From: Candidatus Gastranaerophilales bacterium
GTDB lineage: Bacteria > Cyanobacteriota > Vampirovibrionia > Gastranaerophilales > Gastranaerophilaceae
DNA length: 12,310 bases
Reading direction: 5' to 3'
Assembly (NCBI GenBank): GCA_021201175.1
Contig: JAJQFK010000204.1
Coordinates: 1-12,310 of the forward strand
This document shows, piece after piece, positions 1-6,903 of the stretch. Numbering within the stretch: position 1 is the stretch's first letter; each line of letters starts with the position of its first letter. The translations under genes were made by a program, and so were the position numbers. Below the pieces are notes generated by a model, which saw nothing but the letters and a program-made list of their open reading frames with translations, made no database searches and was not told where the DNA came from.

Positions 1-1
1 C

Positions 2-1135
2 CTATAAAACCGCAATATTATCTTTCGTTATAATTGCATCATAATTTTTATGTCCTAAAATTTTATAAATATTATCGGAATGTTCGCGTAAAATTTTTGC
101 ACAATCAATTGAACTATAATTAACAATTCCGCGGGCAAATTCCTGATTATTTTCATCAAGAACGGATACAACATCTCCGCAGTCAAAACAACCGTTTATC
201 CTGACAATTCCAATGGGAAGAAGGCTTTTATTCTTTTCGATTACAGCTTTTTTTGCCCCCTCATTTACGGCAATTTGTCCTGTAATATTTGTTGCATAAG
301 CAATCCAACGCCTTTTTTGAGAAAGCTGCTGTACCGGATAAAAAGCGGTGCCTGTTTTTTCTCCGGAAAAAATTTTAGAAATTATTCCGGATACTTTACC
401 GTTAGCAATAATAACGTAACCGCCTGAATGTGTAACAACTTTTGCAGCTTGCAGCTTAGTTTTCATTCCGCCTCTGCCGCCTTTTGAAGCAGACTGTCCG
501 TAATTTTCTATTTCTTCTGTTATATTTTCTACTTTTTCAATAAGTTTGGCATTGGGGTTTTCTTTTGGATTATCATCATACAGCCCATCTATATCTGAAA
601 GTATAACAAGTAAATCAGCATCAAGCTTGCTTGCAACAAGTGCTGACAGCTTGTCGTTATCGGAAAAACTCACTCCAAACAACGGGTTTTCGGAACCTTC
701 AAGTTCTGATGTTGAAACTGTATCATTTTGATTAATAATCGGAATAACATCTAATCCCAGCAATGTATTTAAGACGTTATTCAGGCTTAAATATTTTATT
801 CTGTTATCAAAATCATCTTCTGTAAGAAGCACTTGTGCCGTATTGATTGAATATTTATTAAATCCGTCCTCATAAATAGACATTAATTGGCACTGTCCGA
901 CAGCGGCGCATGCCTGTTTTATGGATAAACTTTCAGAAGAATCTGCATTTAATTTTTTTGCTCCAAGCCCTACAGCACCGGAAGTTACTATTATTATTTC
1001 TTTACCTTGCCTGTGAAGTTTGGAAATTTCTTCAATAAAAGTATAAATTCGAGAAAGCGAAATTTCTTTATCATCATTTCTCAGGACATTTGTACCGAAT
1101 TTAAATACTACTCTTTTTGCTTCATTAATGTTCAT
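2..1135 (-). CDS. proB: Glutamate 5-kinase with C-terminal PUA domain
   Basis: This cytoplasmic enzyme phosphorylates L-glutamate with ATP, the first step of proline synthesis. The 377-residue protein has the family's usual two-domain length. An amino-acid-kinase domain covers roughly residues 5-255. It shows the N-terminal KFGTN segment (12-16), the TSGAVGLG loop (51-58), the substrate-loop region INQNDTVS (134-141), FSDNDKLSAL (157-166) and the GGMKTKL motif (222-228). A PUA domain follows at about 275-360, with the typical GIVRINGCFDCGDVVSV core. The start is preceded by TATAAT with a six-base gap and no Shine-Dalgarno, so the mRNA may be leaderless. The common family motif is NEND; here it reads NQND, a Glu-to-Gln change at residue 136. 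The usual partner proA is not in the window, and anything downstream lies off the left edge. The family call is secure. Confidence 0.96.
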   Translation of the reverse strand: MNINEAKRVVFKFGTNVLRNDDKEISLSRIYTFIEEISKLHRQGKEIIIVTSGAVGLGAKKLNADSSESLSIKQACAAVGQCQLMSIYEDGFNKYSINTAQVLLTEDDFDNRIKYLSLNNVLNTLLGLDVIPIINQNDTVSTSELEGSENPLFGVSFSDNDKLSALVASKLDADLLVILSDIDGLYDDNPKENPNAKLIEKVENITEEIENYGQSASKGGRGGMKTKLQAAKVVTHSGGYVIIANGKVSGIISKIFSGEKTGTAFYPVQQLSQKRRWIAYATNITGQIAVNEGAKKAVIEKNKSLLPIGIVRINGCFDCGDVVSVLDENNQEFARGIVNYSSIDCAKILREHSDNIYKILGHKNYDAIITKDNIAVL

Positions 1136-1141
1136 ATATTG

Positions 1142-1147
1142 ATTATA
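1142..1147 (-). promoter_or_regulatory. -10 box of proB, predicted leaderless start
   Basis: A perfect TATAAT on the minus strand ends six bases before the proB ATG. This places the expected transcription start on the A of the start codon. No Shine-Dalgarno sequence is present and no good -35 hexamer stands 16-18 bases upstream. The spacing is identical to that of the DUF167 gene at 5586. Confidence 0.5.
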
Positions 1148-1231
1148 AAATAAACAAATATATAATCCAGTGTTCTGTGCAATTTGGACTTCTTACATAT
1201 TTTAGCTTACCTATAAAATCATTATGGAAAT

Positions 1232-1267
1232 ATATCCAGTAAAAACTTGCGTAAATATCCAGTAAAA
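1232..1267 (+). repeat. Two 13-bp direct repeats upstream of the XRE regulator (candidate operator)
   Basis: ATATCCAGTAAAA occurs exactly at 1232-1244 and 1255-1267, with starts 23 bp apart. The second copy ends seven bases before the ATG of the helix-turn-helix gene at 1275. A shorter match, ATCCAGT, lies at 1165-1171 in the upstream region of the divergent proB. Small XRE regulators commonly bind repeated sites at their own promoter, so autoregulation is a reasonable inference. A TATAAA at 1212-1217 could be the -10 of the regulator gene, which would put both repeats just after the transcription start. There is no Shine-Dalgarno in front of this gene. Confidence 0.5.
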
Positions 1268-1274
1268 TTTCAAA

Positions 1275-1493
1275 ATGAGTTATGAAGAATTTTATAAAAA
1301 ACTGGGAAAAAGAATTAAATTTTTAAGAGAAGAAAAACATCTTACTCAGGAGAAACTCGCTGAAATAACAGGTATAAGTTTAGATTATTTAGGTAAAATC
1401 GAAGTTAATATTAATCGTCCGGGTCTTATAACTTTATTAAAACTTGCAAAAGCATTGGATATTTCAATGGAGGAATTTTTTAAAACATTATAA
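1275..1493 (+). CDS. Small XRE-family helix-turn-helix transcriptional regulator
   Basis: This 72-residue protein is almost entirely one Cro/C1-type DNA-binding domain. Basic helix 1 carries GKRIKFLREEK (11-21). The helix-turn-helix is LTQEKLAEITGISLDYLGKIE (about 23-43), followed by the conserved RPGLITLLKLAKALDI stretch and a short EEFFKTL tail. There is no effector or dimerisation domain, so it probably acts as a simple dimeric repressor or activator. The ATG at 1275 lacks a Shine-Dalgarno. Two exact 13-bp direct repeats lie directly upstream and are the obvious candidate operators. It stands 81 bp before the tandem exported-protein genes on the same strand and 139 bp from divergent proB, so either could be a target. 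That regulatory link is inference only. The family assignment is secure. Confidence 0.93.
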   Translation: MSYEEFYKKLGKRIKFLREEKHLTQEKLAEITGISLDYLGKIEVNINRPGLITLLKLAKALDISMEEFFKTL

Positions 1494-1521
1494 GCCGTAT
1501 ACTAGTTTTTATATTACAAAA

Positions 1522-1551
1522 TTGGAAAGCAAACTATTTATGTGATATAAG
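1522..1551 (+). promoter_or_regulatory. Candidate sigma-70 promoter for the exported-protein pair
   Basis: TTGGAA at 1522-1527 and TATAAG at 1546-1551 are separated by 18 bases, giving an expected start near 1558 and a leader of about 17 nt before the ATG at 1575. A second TATAAG at 1562-1567 is an alternative that would give an almost leaderless mRNA. Both -10 boxes lack the conserved final T, so this is a moderate call. Confidence 0.4.
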
Positions 1552-1574
1552 ATTAGTAAGGTATAAGAATAATA

Positions 1575-2420
1575 ATGTTGAAGTTGAAAAATAAAAATTA
1601 TTTAACAATATTGATAATTATAACGTTGTTTACAACACCGGCAGTTTCTTTCGGGGAAGTTGTAAATCTTGAACCGGTGGAAAAAAATAAATTAACACTT
1701 CCGATTAAAAATGAACTTTCTGATAAAAATCTTGTAATAAAAGACAGAAATGTTGTTGAAGATTTAATAAAAATGCAAAAAGAAGAAGAAGTTAAAGATA
1801 TAGAATTGTTATGGCGCGCGACTATCGATAACAATACTTTGATTAAATTTACAATGAATAAATTGAATACTCCGGAATCCCAGAGGCGCCTGCATTCTTC
1901 GGTTATGGCTAAGAGTTTATCCGCACTTATATACGGAGCAAGTTTTCTTCCCATGTTTACCGGCTCTAATACAATGATTCAATCTGCTTCATTTTCAGCC
2001 GGCAGACTCGCTAATAATTTTATAAATAAAGAATCATCTACAACCTCGCAGCAAGCCCCCATTACTGATACCGAGCTTATTCAGCTTGCAGGAACCATTG
2101 AAGAACTGCAAGAAAAAATTATATCCTCTTATTATGAATATAAAGGAGCATTAAACAAACTTAAAGATACACGCTCCCGCATAATTCTTTATAATAAAAA
2201 TTATTCTAATGCATTAAAAAATAACGAAATCACGGAACTTATAGTATCTTCCGCACTGTATGAGGATATGCAGCTCCAGGAATATAAACAGGAACAAGAT
2301 GCGAAAAAATATTACCTTTCCTTAGAGCGCCTTGCCGGTAAAAAAGCCGTGGACAGTCTGATATTATCGCAATATGCGCTCAAAAATCAATTAATAAATC
2401 CGGAGAAGATTATAAAATGA
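1575..2420 (+). CDS. Exported helical protein with TolC-like C-terminus (first of a tandem pair)
   Basis: I do not recognise a named family for the whole 281-residue protein. A basic N-terminus and hydrophobic stretch (about 9-26, ending AVSFG) look like a Sec signal peptide, so it should act in the periplasm or at the outer membrane. A charged segment precedes a helix with IELLW...KFTMNKLNTP (76-100). A small-residue hydrophobic stretch (about 108-150) follows, then a long coiled-coil-prone region (164-270). That last region ends in YLSLERLAGKKAV, which resembles the helical hairpin of TolC-type outer-membrane efflux proteins. Such proteins are usually over 400 residues with two hairpin repeats, so this would be a half-length relative. 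Its stop overlaps the next gene's ATG (ATGA), and that gene encodes a diverged paralogue. The pair is probably co-translated. Function unknown. Confidence 0.8.
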   Translation: MLKLKNKNYLTILIIITLFTTPAVSFGEVVNLEPVEKNKLTLPIKNELSDKNLVIKDRNVVEDLIKMQKEEEVKDIELLWRATIDNNTLIKFTMNKLNTPESQRRLHSSVMAKSLSALIYGASFLPMFTGSNTMIQSASFSAGRLANNFINKESSTTSQQAPITDTELIQLAGTIEELQEKIISSYYEYKGALNKLKDTRSRIILYNKNYSNALKNNEITELIVSSALYEDMQLQEYKQEQDAKKYYLSLERLAGKKAVDSLILSQYALKNQLINPEKIIK

Positions 2421-3286
2421 TAAAAAAAATGTTAATTTTTATACTGTTGTTGTATTCCATTCCGGCATATTCGCAGGAAATAAACGAAGAATTAAAGACC
2501 CCCCGAAATCCCGCATACCGCTTAGGTGTCACATACGATATAGAAAAAGAATATAAAGTTGTGGATATTTCTGAAAGACAGAAAGAAAAAACAGCTTCCT
2601 ATGAAAAATCCTACATTAAAAATTCTACTTATGCAGATAGTTCTTTAAAGGATTTATCAAATGAAATATCAACGCTTATCTCAATTGAAAAAGAAACAAT
2701 GCTCGAACATATTCAAATCTTATGGGCAGGCGCTGCATTGAGAAGTGAAACAATAAAGTTTGCATTATATAAACTTTCAAATCCTGATGCTGATAAGCCT
2801 GATGAAACCATTGTAAAAAAAATAATCCGCCCTCTGTCAACTGTATCTTCTATTGCGGGCGCCGGTTTGGGCGACCCGATTAGTGCCACAGCCGCACTCT
2901 TTAGCGGTCATCTCCTTAATGCACTCTCTTTTAATGATAAAGACCTTAATTATAAATATACAAAAGTCACCGACGCGGATATGATTGTGCTTATTACAAA
3001 AGTCGATAATATGCAAAAAAAAGTTATAGATGAATATATTGATTATATGACAAGCTATAATCTTCTTGTTATGTCGGAAGATAATTTAAAAAAACGTGAA
3101 GAACGTTATAATGCCTCAATTTACCAGAGTGAAGAACAGCTTTTAATCGCTGATGCATACTATAGAAATGCACTTGATAATAAAGCAAAGTTAGAACTTG
3201 AATTTCTTGAACACAGAGCGGCACTCGAGCAGCTTGTCGGAATTGAAGCATTAAGTGAGTTTGAAAAACTGCTGCTGACAAAATAA
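2417..3286 (+). CDS. Exported helical protein with TolC-like C-terminus (second of a tandem pair)
   Basis: This 289-residue protein has a clear signal peptide (1-19, hydrophobic core IFILLLYSIP, likely cleavage after AYS). It shares the upstream neighbour's architecture: a helix with IQILW...KFALYKLSNP (99-123), a Gly/Ala/Ser-rich hydrophobic middle (about 137-172), and a TDADMI...EYIDY coiled-coil (185-210). The end, HRAALEQLVGIEAL (266-279), closely follows the TolC-type helix ending. Aligned by eye the two proteins are clearly related but well diverged, which suggests an old duplication. The ATG overlaps the previous stop by 4 bp. GGAG at 2402-2405 is 11 bases upstream; a second in-frame ATG at 2429 is possible. 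The stop codon abuts the stop of convergent rel. An envelope or export accessory role is plausible but not shown. Confidence 0.8.
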   Translation: MIKKMLIFILLLYSIPAYSQEINEELKTPRNPAYRLGVTYDIEKEYKVVDISERQKEKTASYEKSYIKNSTYADSSLKDLSNEISTLISIEKETMLEHIQILWAGAALRSETIKFALYKLSNPDADKPDETIVKKIIRPLSTVSSIAGAGLGDPISATAALFSGHLLNALSFNDKDLNYKYTKVTDADMIVLITKVDNMQKKVIDEYIDYMTSYNLLVMSEDNLKKREERYNASIYQSEEQLLIADAYYRNALDNKAKLELEFLEHRAALEQLVGIEALSEFEKLLLTK

Positions 3287-5491
3287 TTATTTCGTTGTTC
3301 TTGTTTTGGTTTTTTGTTTTTGTTTTAATTCCGGCGTTGATTTAATTCTTGAATTCATTTGAATTCTTTTTACCGAATGAACGTCCGGCAAAGATTGAAA
3401 AGCATTTATAACTGAATTTAATTTATCAATTCCGTTAACCTCAACACCAAGGTCAATTATTCCGACTTTTTTAGATCCGCTTGTTTTAACATTTGCATAA
3501 GTAATATTTGTACCGCAATCGGCAGCTTTAACCAAAATGTCTTTTAACATTCCCATTTTATCAACACAGTTTATTCTAATAGAGGTAACGTATGTTTTAT
3601 TTGGATTTTCATTATTCCGCCAGCTTATTTTCATTAAACGTTCTTCCGGAATAGTATCTAAAGAAGGACAATCAATTCTGTGAACAGATACTCCTTTCCC
3701 TCGTGTTACAACACCCACTATGAGTTCACCCGGAACCGGAGAACAGCATTTAGCGAAACTGTATAAAAGTCCCTCAAGTCCGACTATTTCATCTTTATAA
3801 TGATTTTTCTTTTTGTTTGAAACATACTGATTTTCATTAACATCAACCGGCTTTTTAATTTTGCTTGTTACTTTGTTAACAGTTGTTTCTCCGTTTCCGA
3901 CAGCGGCTAACAAGTCATCAAGCGAAACATAATTCAATTGTTTTGCAATATCAGAGAGTATACCGTTTTTAATATTTTCATCATAAACGGATTTTGTTAA
4001 TTCCTGTTCAAGCATACTGCGTCCATGAAGAATATGTTCATCTCTGTTGTGTTTCTTAAACCATTGCCTTATTTTTGATTGAGCTTGTTTAGTTACACAA
4101 AATTTAAGCCAGTGGAGTTTTGGTGTTCCTGTTTTGGAAGTAAAAAGTTCAACAATATCACCGTTGTTCAGTTTTGTATCCAATTGAGCTATTCTGCCGT
4201 TAATTAAAGCCCCTGTAGTTTTATAACCGACTTCCGAATGTATTCTGAATGCAAAATCAATAGGAGTAGCATTTAAAGGCAAGTCAATAATATCTCCCAT
4301 CGGGGTAAAAGCAAATATTTGATTACTGAATAAATCTATTTTTACTTTTTCAACAAATTCATTTGCATTAGAAGCTTCTTTATCCAATTCAATCATCTGA
4401 TGCATCCATGAGAACCTGATATCATCATCAGAAACCGCTTTGACAGAACCGCTTTCTTTATATTTCCAGTGAGCTGCAACACCATATTCCGCAATTTTAT
4501 GCATTTCTTTTGTACGGATTTGAACTTCCAACGGTTTTTGTTTAGGTCCAATAACTGATGTGTGCAATGATTTATACCCGTTGCCCTTGGGCATTGCAAT
4601 ATAATCTTTAAATCTTCCCGGAATCGGTTTAAACAGAGAATGAATAATCCCCAACACTTCGTAACATTGACGTTCGGTATCCACAATAACTCTAACAGCG
4701 GTGATATCATACAGGTCATTAAATGCAACATTTAATCTTTGCATTTTTTTGTAAATACTGTAATAATGTTTTGCCCTGCCTGTAATTTCCGCATTTATTT
4801 CATTTCTTTTCAGACTGTCAGAAATTTCATCAATTAGAAGTTTTACTGTATTTTCACGTTCTACCTTTTTCTGGGCAACAAGTTTTGCTATTTCAAAATA
4901 TTTATCAGGATTTAAATATCTTAAAGATAAATCCTCGAGTTCTGCTTTGATTTTTCCGATACCTAATCTGTTGGCAAGCGGTGCAAAAATATCGAGAGTT
5001 TCCTGTGCGATTCTGACCTGCTTTACCGGTGCCATATAGTTTAAAGTCCGCATATTATGGAGTCTATCGGCGAGTTTTAAAAGTATAACTCTAAAATCTT
5101 TTGCCATTGCAACAAACATTCTTCGGAAATTTTCTGCCTGACGTTCTTCTTTGGATTTAAATTGGTATTTATCCAATTTTGTAACTCCGAGCACGAGATT
5201 TAAAACATCTTCTCCGAATTCGGCGCCAAGCTGCTCCGGGGTGCAGCCGGTATCTTCTATAGTATCGTGAAGAATAGCCGCCATAAGGGTATGTTTATCA
5301 ACTCTAAGTGCCGCAAGAATTTTAGCCACCTCGACAGGATGTATTATATATGGTTCTTCACTTACCCTGTATTGACCTTCGTGTAATTTTTTAGCAAACT
5401 CAAAAACCTTATAAATTTCCTGTATATCTTCTTCGGAGCGATTTTGTTCCCTTAAAATGCTTTCAAGTCCGGCGAATATGTTTTCTTCCAT
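3287..5491 (-). CDS. rel: Bifunctional (p)ppGpp synthetase/hydrolase (Rel/SpoT)
   Basis: This cytoplasmic enzyme makes and degrades (p)ppGpp and so controls the stringent response. The 734-residue protein has the full long-RSH order. An HD hydrolase domain (about 30-160) carries H51 and the HDTIEDT motif (75-81). The synthetase domain (about 240-345) has RFKDYI (293-298), NGYKSLHT (304-311) and EVQIRT (322-327). A TGS domain (about 387-450), a conserved-cysteine region with KCCSPVPGE (581-589) and a C-terminal ACT domain (about 637-710) follow. Both catalytic centres look intact, and RFKD matches the RxKD type of bifunctional enzymes. I chose the ATG at 5491 because AAGGA lies 11 bases upstream and homology begins there. 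The longer reading frame to 5587 would add 32 unrelated residues and overlap the divergent gene. The tail is unusually Lys/Thr/Gln-rich. Confidence 0.96.
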   Translation of the reverse strand: MEENIFAGLESILREQNRSEEDIQEIYKVFEFAKKLHEGQYRVSEEPYIIHPVEVAKILAALRVDKHTLMAAILHDTIEDTGCTPEQLGAEFGEDVLNLVLGVTKLDKYQFKSKEERQAENFRRMFVAMAKDFRVILLKLADRLHNMRTLNYMAPVKQVRIAQETLDIFAPLANRLGIGKIKAELEDLSLRYLNPDKYFEIAKLVAQKKVERENTVKLLIDEISDSLKRNEINAEITGRAKHYYSIYKKMQRLNVAFNDLYDITAVRVIVDTERQCYEVLGIIHSLFKPIPGRFKDYIAMPKGNGYKSLHTSVIGPKQKPLEVQIRTKEMHKIAEYGVAAHWKYKESGSVKAVSDDDIRFSWMHQMIELDKEASNANEFVEKVKIDLFSNQIFAFTPMGDIIDLPLNATPIDFAFRIHSEVGYKTTGALINGRIAQLDTKLNNGDIVELFTSKTGTPKLHWLKFCVTKQAQSKIRQWFKKHNRDEHILHGRSMLEQELTKSVYDENIKNGILSDIAKQLNYVSLDDLLAAVGNGETTVNKVTSKIKKPVDVNENQYVSNKKKNHYKDEIVGLEGLLYSFAKCCSPVPGELIVGVVTRGKGVSVHRIDCPSLDTIPEERLMKISWRNNENPNKTYVTSIRINCVDKMGMLKDILVKAADCGTNITYANVKTSGSKKVGIIDLGVEVNGIDKLNSVINAFQSLPDVHSVKRIQMNSRIKSTPELKQKQKTKTRTTK

Positions 5492-5573
5492 AATATTTCT
5501 TTTCCTTGTGTTTATTTTACACTGTATTTTACTTTTTTTCCACAAATTTTGATTACACTTACTACAATTGATG

Positions 5574-5579
5574 TATAAT
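5574..5579 (+). promoter_or_regulatory. -10 box of the DUF167 gene, predicted leaderless start
   Basis: A perfect TATAAT is followed by six bases and then the ATG at 5586, so the expected transcription start is the A of the start codon. A possible -35, TTGATT, lies at 5549-5554 with a long 19-base spacer. No Shine-Dalgarno is present. This promoter sits in the 94-bp divergent region shared with rel. Confidence 0.55.
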
Positions 5580-5585
5580 TTTCTC

Positions 5586-5900
5586 ATGGAAGATAATTTT
5601 TCTTTTTTGAATCAAATAGAAAACGGAACTGTTTTGAGCGTAAAATTGGTTCCAAATTCCTCGTATAGTAAAATTATCGATTATACTCAAGAATATTTAA
5701 GAATTAAAATATCTTCGCCGGCTGTTGAAAATAGAGCAAATAAGGAACTTGTTTCATTTTGTGCCAAAACATTTGATATAAATAAGTCACAAATTGAAAT
5801 TATATCAGGTGAGAAATCAAAGCTAAAAAAAATTTTATTTAAAAAAATAAACAAAGACAAAATTATACAAAAACTTTTGTTTGTGTTAGACTCAAAATAA
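5586..5900 (+). CDS. DUF167 / YggU family protein
   Basis: This 104-residue protein matches the small conserved DUF167 (YggU) family, whose members are about 75-110 residues and have no firmly established biochemical role. Visible family features are VKLVPNSSYSKI near residues 19-30, LRIKISSPAVENRANKELV (about 38-56) and the C-terminal SGEKSKLKKI. The last is the position where most members read G.(T/S)SR.K, so the usual Arg is Leu here. I start at 5586 rather than the in-frame ATG at 5568, because the latter would place the TATAAT box inside the coding region. It lies 23 bp upstream of secG on the same strand, so the two are likely co-transcribed. It is divergent from rel with a 94-bp gap. 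Confidence 0.85.
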   Translation: MEDNFSFLNQIENGTVLSVKLVPNSSYSKIIDYTQEYLRIKISSPAVENRANKELVSFCAKTFDINKSQIEIISGEKSKLKKILFKKINKDKIIQKLLFVLDSK

Positions 5901-5923
5901 ATGGGAAAATAAGGAATGAAAAA

Positions 5924-6148
5924 ATGCTGACCTTTGTTTGGATAATTCAAATTATATCTGCGGTTTTATTAATATTATTGGTTTTGCTTCACTCTCCAAA
6001 AGGCGACGGCTTGGGGGCTATAGGCGGTGCTGCAAATTTATTTACTTCTCAAAAGAGTGCAGAAAAGGGCTTAAATCACGTTACTTACGTACTGTCCGGC
6101 ATTTTCATGGTTTGTTCGTTTATTACAGGATTCCACTTGTTTACATAA
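5924..6148 (+). CDS. secG: Preprotein translocase subunit SecG
   Basis: SecG is the small accessory subunit of the SecYEG protein-conducting channel in the cytoplasmic membrane. The 74-residue product has the family's standard form. A first membrane helix (about 3-22) is followed by a cytoplasmic loop HSPKGDGLGAIGGAANLFTSQ (about 23-43) holding the conserved KGDGLG and GG...F motifs. A second helix runs from about 52 to 72. AAGGA at 5911-5915 lies eight bases before the ATG, an ordinary ribosome site. It follows the DUF167 gene by 23 bp and is probably expressed from the same promoter. A hairpin at 6194-6228 lies downstream and may end the transcript. The start at 5924 is the only one compatible with the first helix. 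Confidence 0.95.
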   Translation: MLTFVWIIQIISAVLLILLVLLHSPKGDGLGAIGGAANLFTSQKSAEKGLNHVTYVLSGIFMVCSFITGFHLFT

Positions 6149-6193
6149 GCTGTGCCGGGTGCATTGTAAGGTGATTTTGTTGTGACAATAAAA

Positions 6194-6228
6194 AACAGAA
6201 AGGTCTTGATTTGAATGACCTCCCTGTT
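6194..6228 (-). terminator. Intrinsic terminator between convergent genes
   Basis: AACAG-AA-AGGTC (6194-6205) and GACCT-CC-CTGTT (6217-6228) form a stem with an 11-base loop. Read on the minus strand the two internal positions become G-U wobbles, giving a continuous 12-bp stem followed by a run of six U. On the plus strand they are A/C mismatches and the T-tract is weaker. It therefore best serves the minus-strand gene at 6263-6850, and may also end the secG transcript. Confidence 0.75.
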
Positions 6229-6262
6229 AGTAGAGTTTTGTTTCTTAAATTTTCTTAATTTT

Positions 6263-6850
6263 TTAAATATTATCTATATTATCATTTAGATGGGTGTTAA
6301 AACCATCAAAAATATTACTTCTGGATTTGTTATTATTTTGGTCTATAAAATAATCTCCATCTTCTGAAACTCTGAATGAAGAAGTAACTATTATAGGATT
6401 TCTTCCGACATTCTCATAAATACCGTAGTCAAAATCTATTCTTTTTGTAGCATCTATATCCCCATCATTTTCCCTATCGAAATATTTTACAAGTGTATAG
6501 TCATCTCCATTTTTAATTTTTGATTTTTTAACACTTTCATTTGTATCATTTGTGCTTGTTATCTCAATATTGTCATAGTTAAAAGTCATGGCTTCCGTAT
6601 ATGTTACTCCATTTACTTGATAAGTAAAATTGTAATTATCGTCATCTATTTTTTCAATTTTAACACCATCAAAATTTTCAATATTTAAAAATTCAGTTAT
6701 CATATCTTCAATATTGTCCTCTGTGTTTACTAGACTATAGGACTTGTCATCGTTCGGAATTGTAAAAATCGGTGTATCATCATAATTAGTTGGATTTTCT
6801 TTGTAATCAGCATACTGTGAAAGTAAATTTTGTACTCCGTTAATGTTCAT
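6263..6850 (-). CDS. Acidic hypothetical protein with a degenerate EF-hand-like loop
   Basis: I do not recognise this 195-residue protein. It is very rich in Asp and Asn and contains no cysteine or tryptophan. No signal peptide or membrane segment is visible; the N-terminus starts MNINGVQNLLSQY. The segment DRENDGDID (125-133) resembles the first nine positions of an EF-hand or dockerin-type calcium loop, but position 12 is Lys instead of Glu, so calcium binding is uncertain. The rest looks like alternating beta strands. Translation signals are good: GGAG at 6858-6861 lies seven bases before the ATG. A clear terminator follows, so it is a single-gene unit. A run of ten G precedes it in the promoter region, which raises the possibility of on/off or graded expression. 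The gene itself looks real; its role is unknown. Confidence 0.8.
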   Translation of the reverse strand: MNINGVQNLLSQYADYKENPTNYDDTPIFTIPNDDKSYSLVNTEDNIEDMITEFLNIENFDGVKIEKIDDDNYNFTYQVNGVTYTEAMTFNYDNIEITSTNDTNESVKKSKIKNGDDYTLVKYFDRENDGDIDATKRIDFDYGIYENVGRNPIIVTSSFRVSEDGDYFIDQNNNKSRSNIFDGFNTHLNDNIDNI

Positions 6851-6878
6851 AATTTTTCTCCTTTTTTTGTAACTAAGT

Positions 6879-6903
6879 TTTATATCGGCAATTCCCCCCC
6901 CCC
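6879..6903 (-). promoter_or_regulatory. Promoter with a ten-G homopolymer in or next to the -35/-10 spacer
   Basis: On the minus strand a TATAAA (6884-6879) would start transcription near 6872, about 22 nt before the ATG at 6850. A run of ten G (plus-strand C at 6894-6903) begins nine bases upstream of that box, across the usual spacer. No good -35 hexamer is visible at 17 bases (TAAAGG). A change in tract length would alter promoter spacing, as known for Neisseria opc and porA. Confidence 0.5.

Noticed and set aside
4393..4731. Minus-strand open frame inside rel
   Set aside because: It is an out-of-frame shadow of the well-supported Rel synthetase domain.
5568..5585. Earlier in-frame ATG of the DUF167 gene
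   Set aside because: Using it would put the perfect TATAAT box inside the coding sequence. The family N-terminus fits the ATG at 5586.
5492..5587. Upstream extension of rel by 32 codons
   Set aside because: The extension is basic and unlike RSH N-termini, it runs through the divergent promoter, and the ATG at 5491 has its own AAGGA site.
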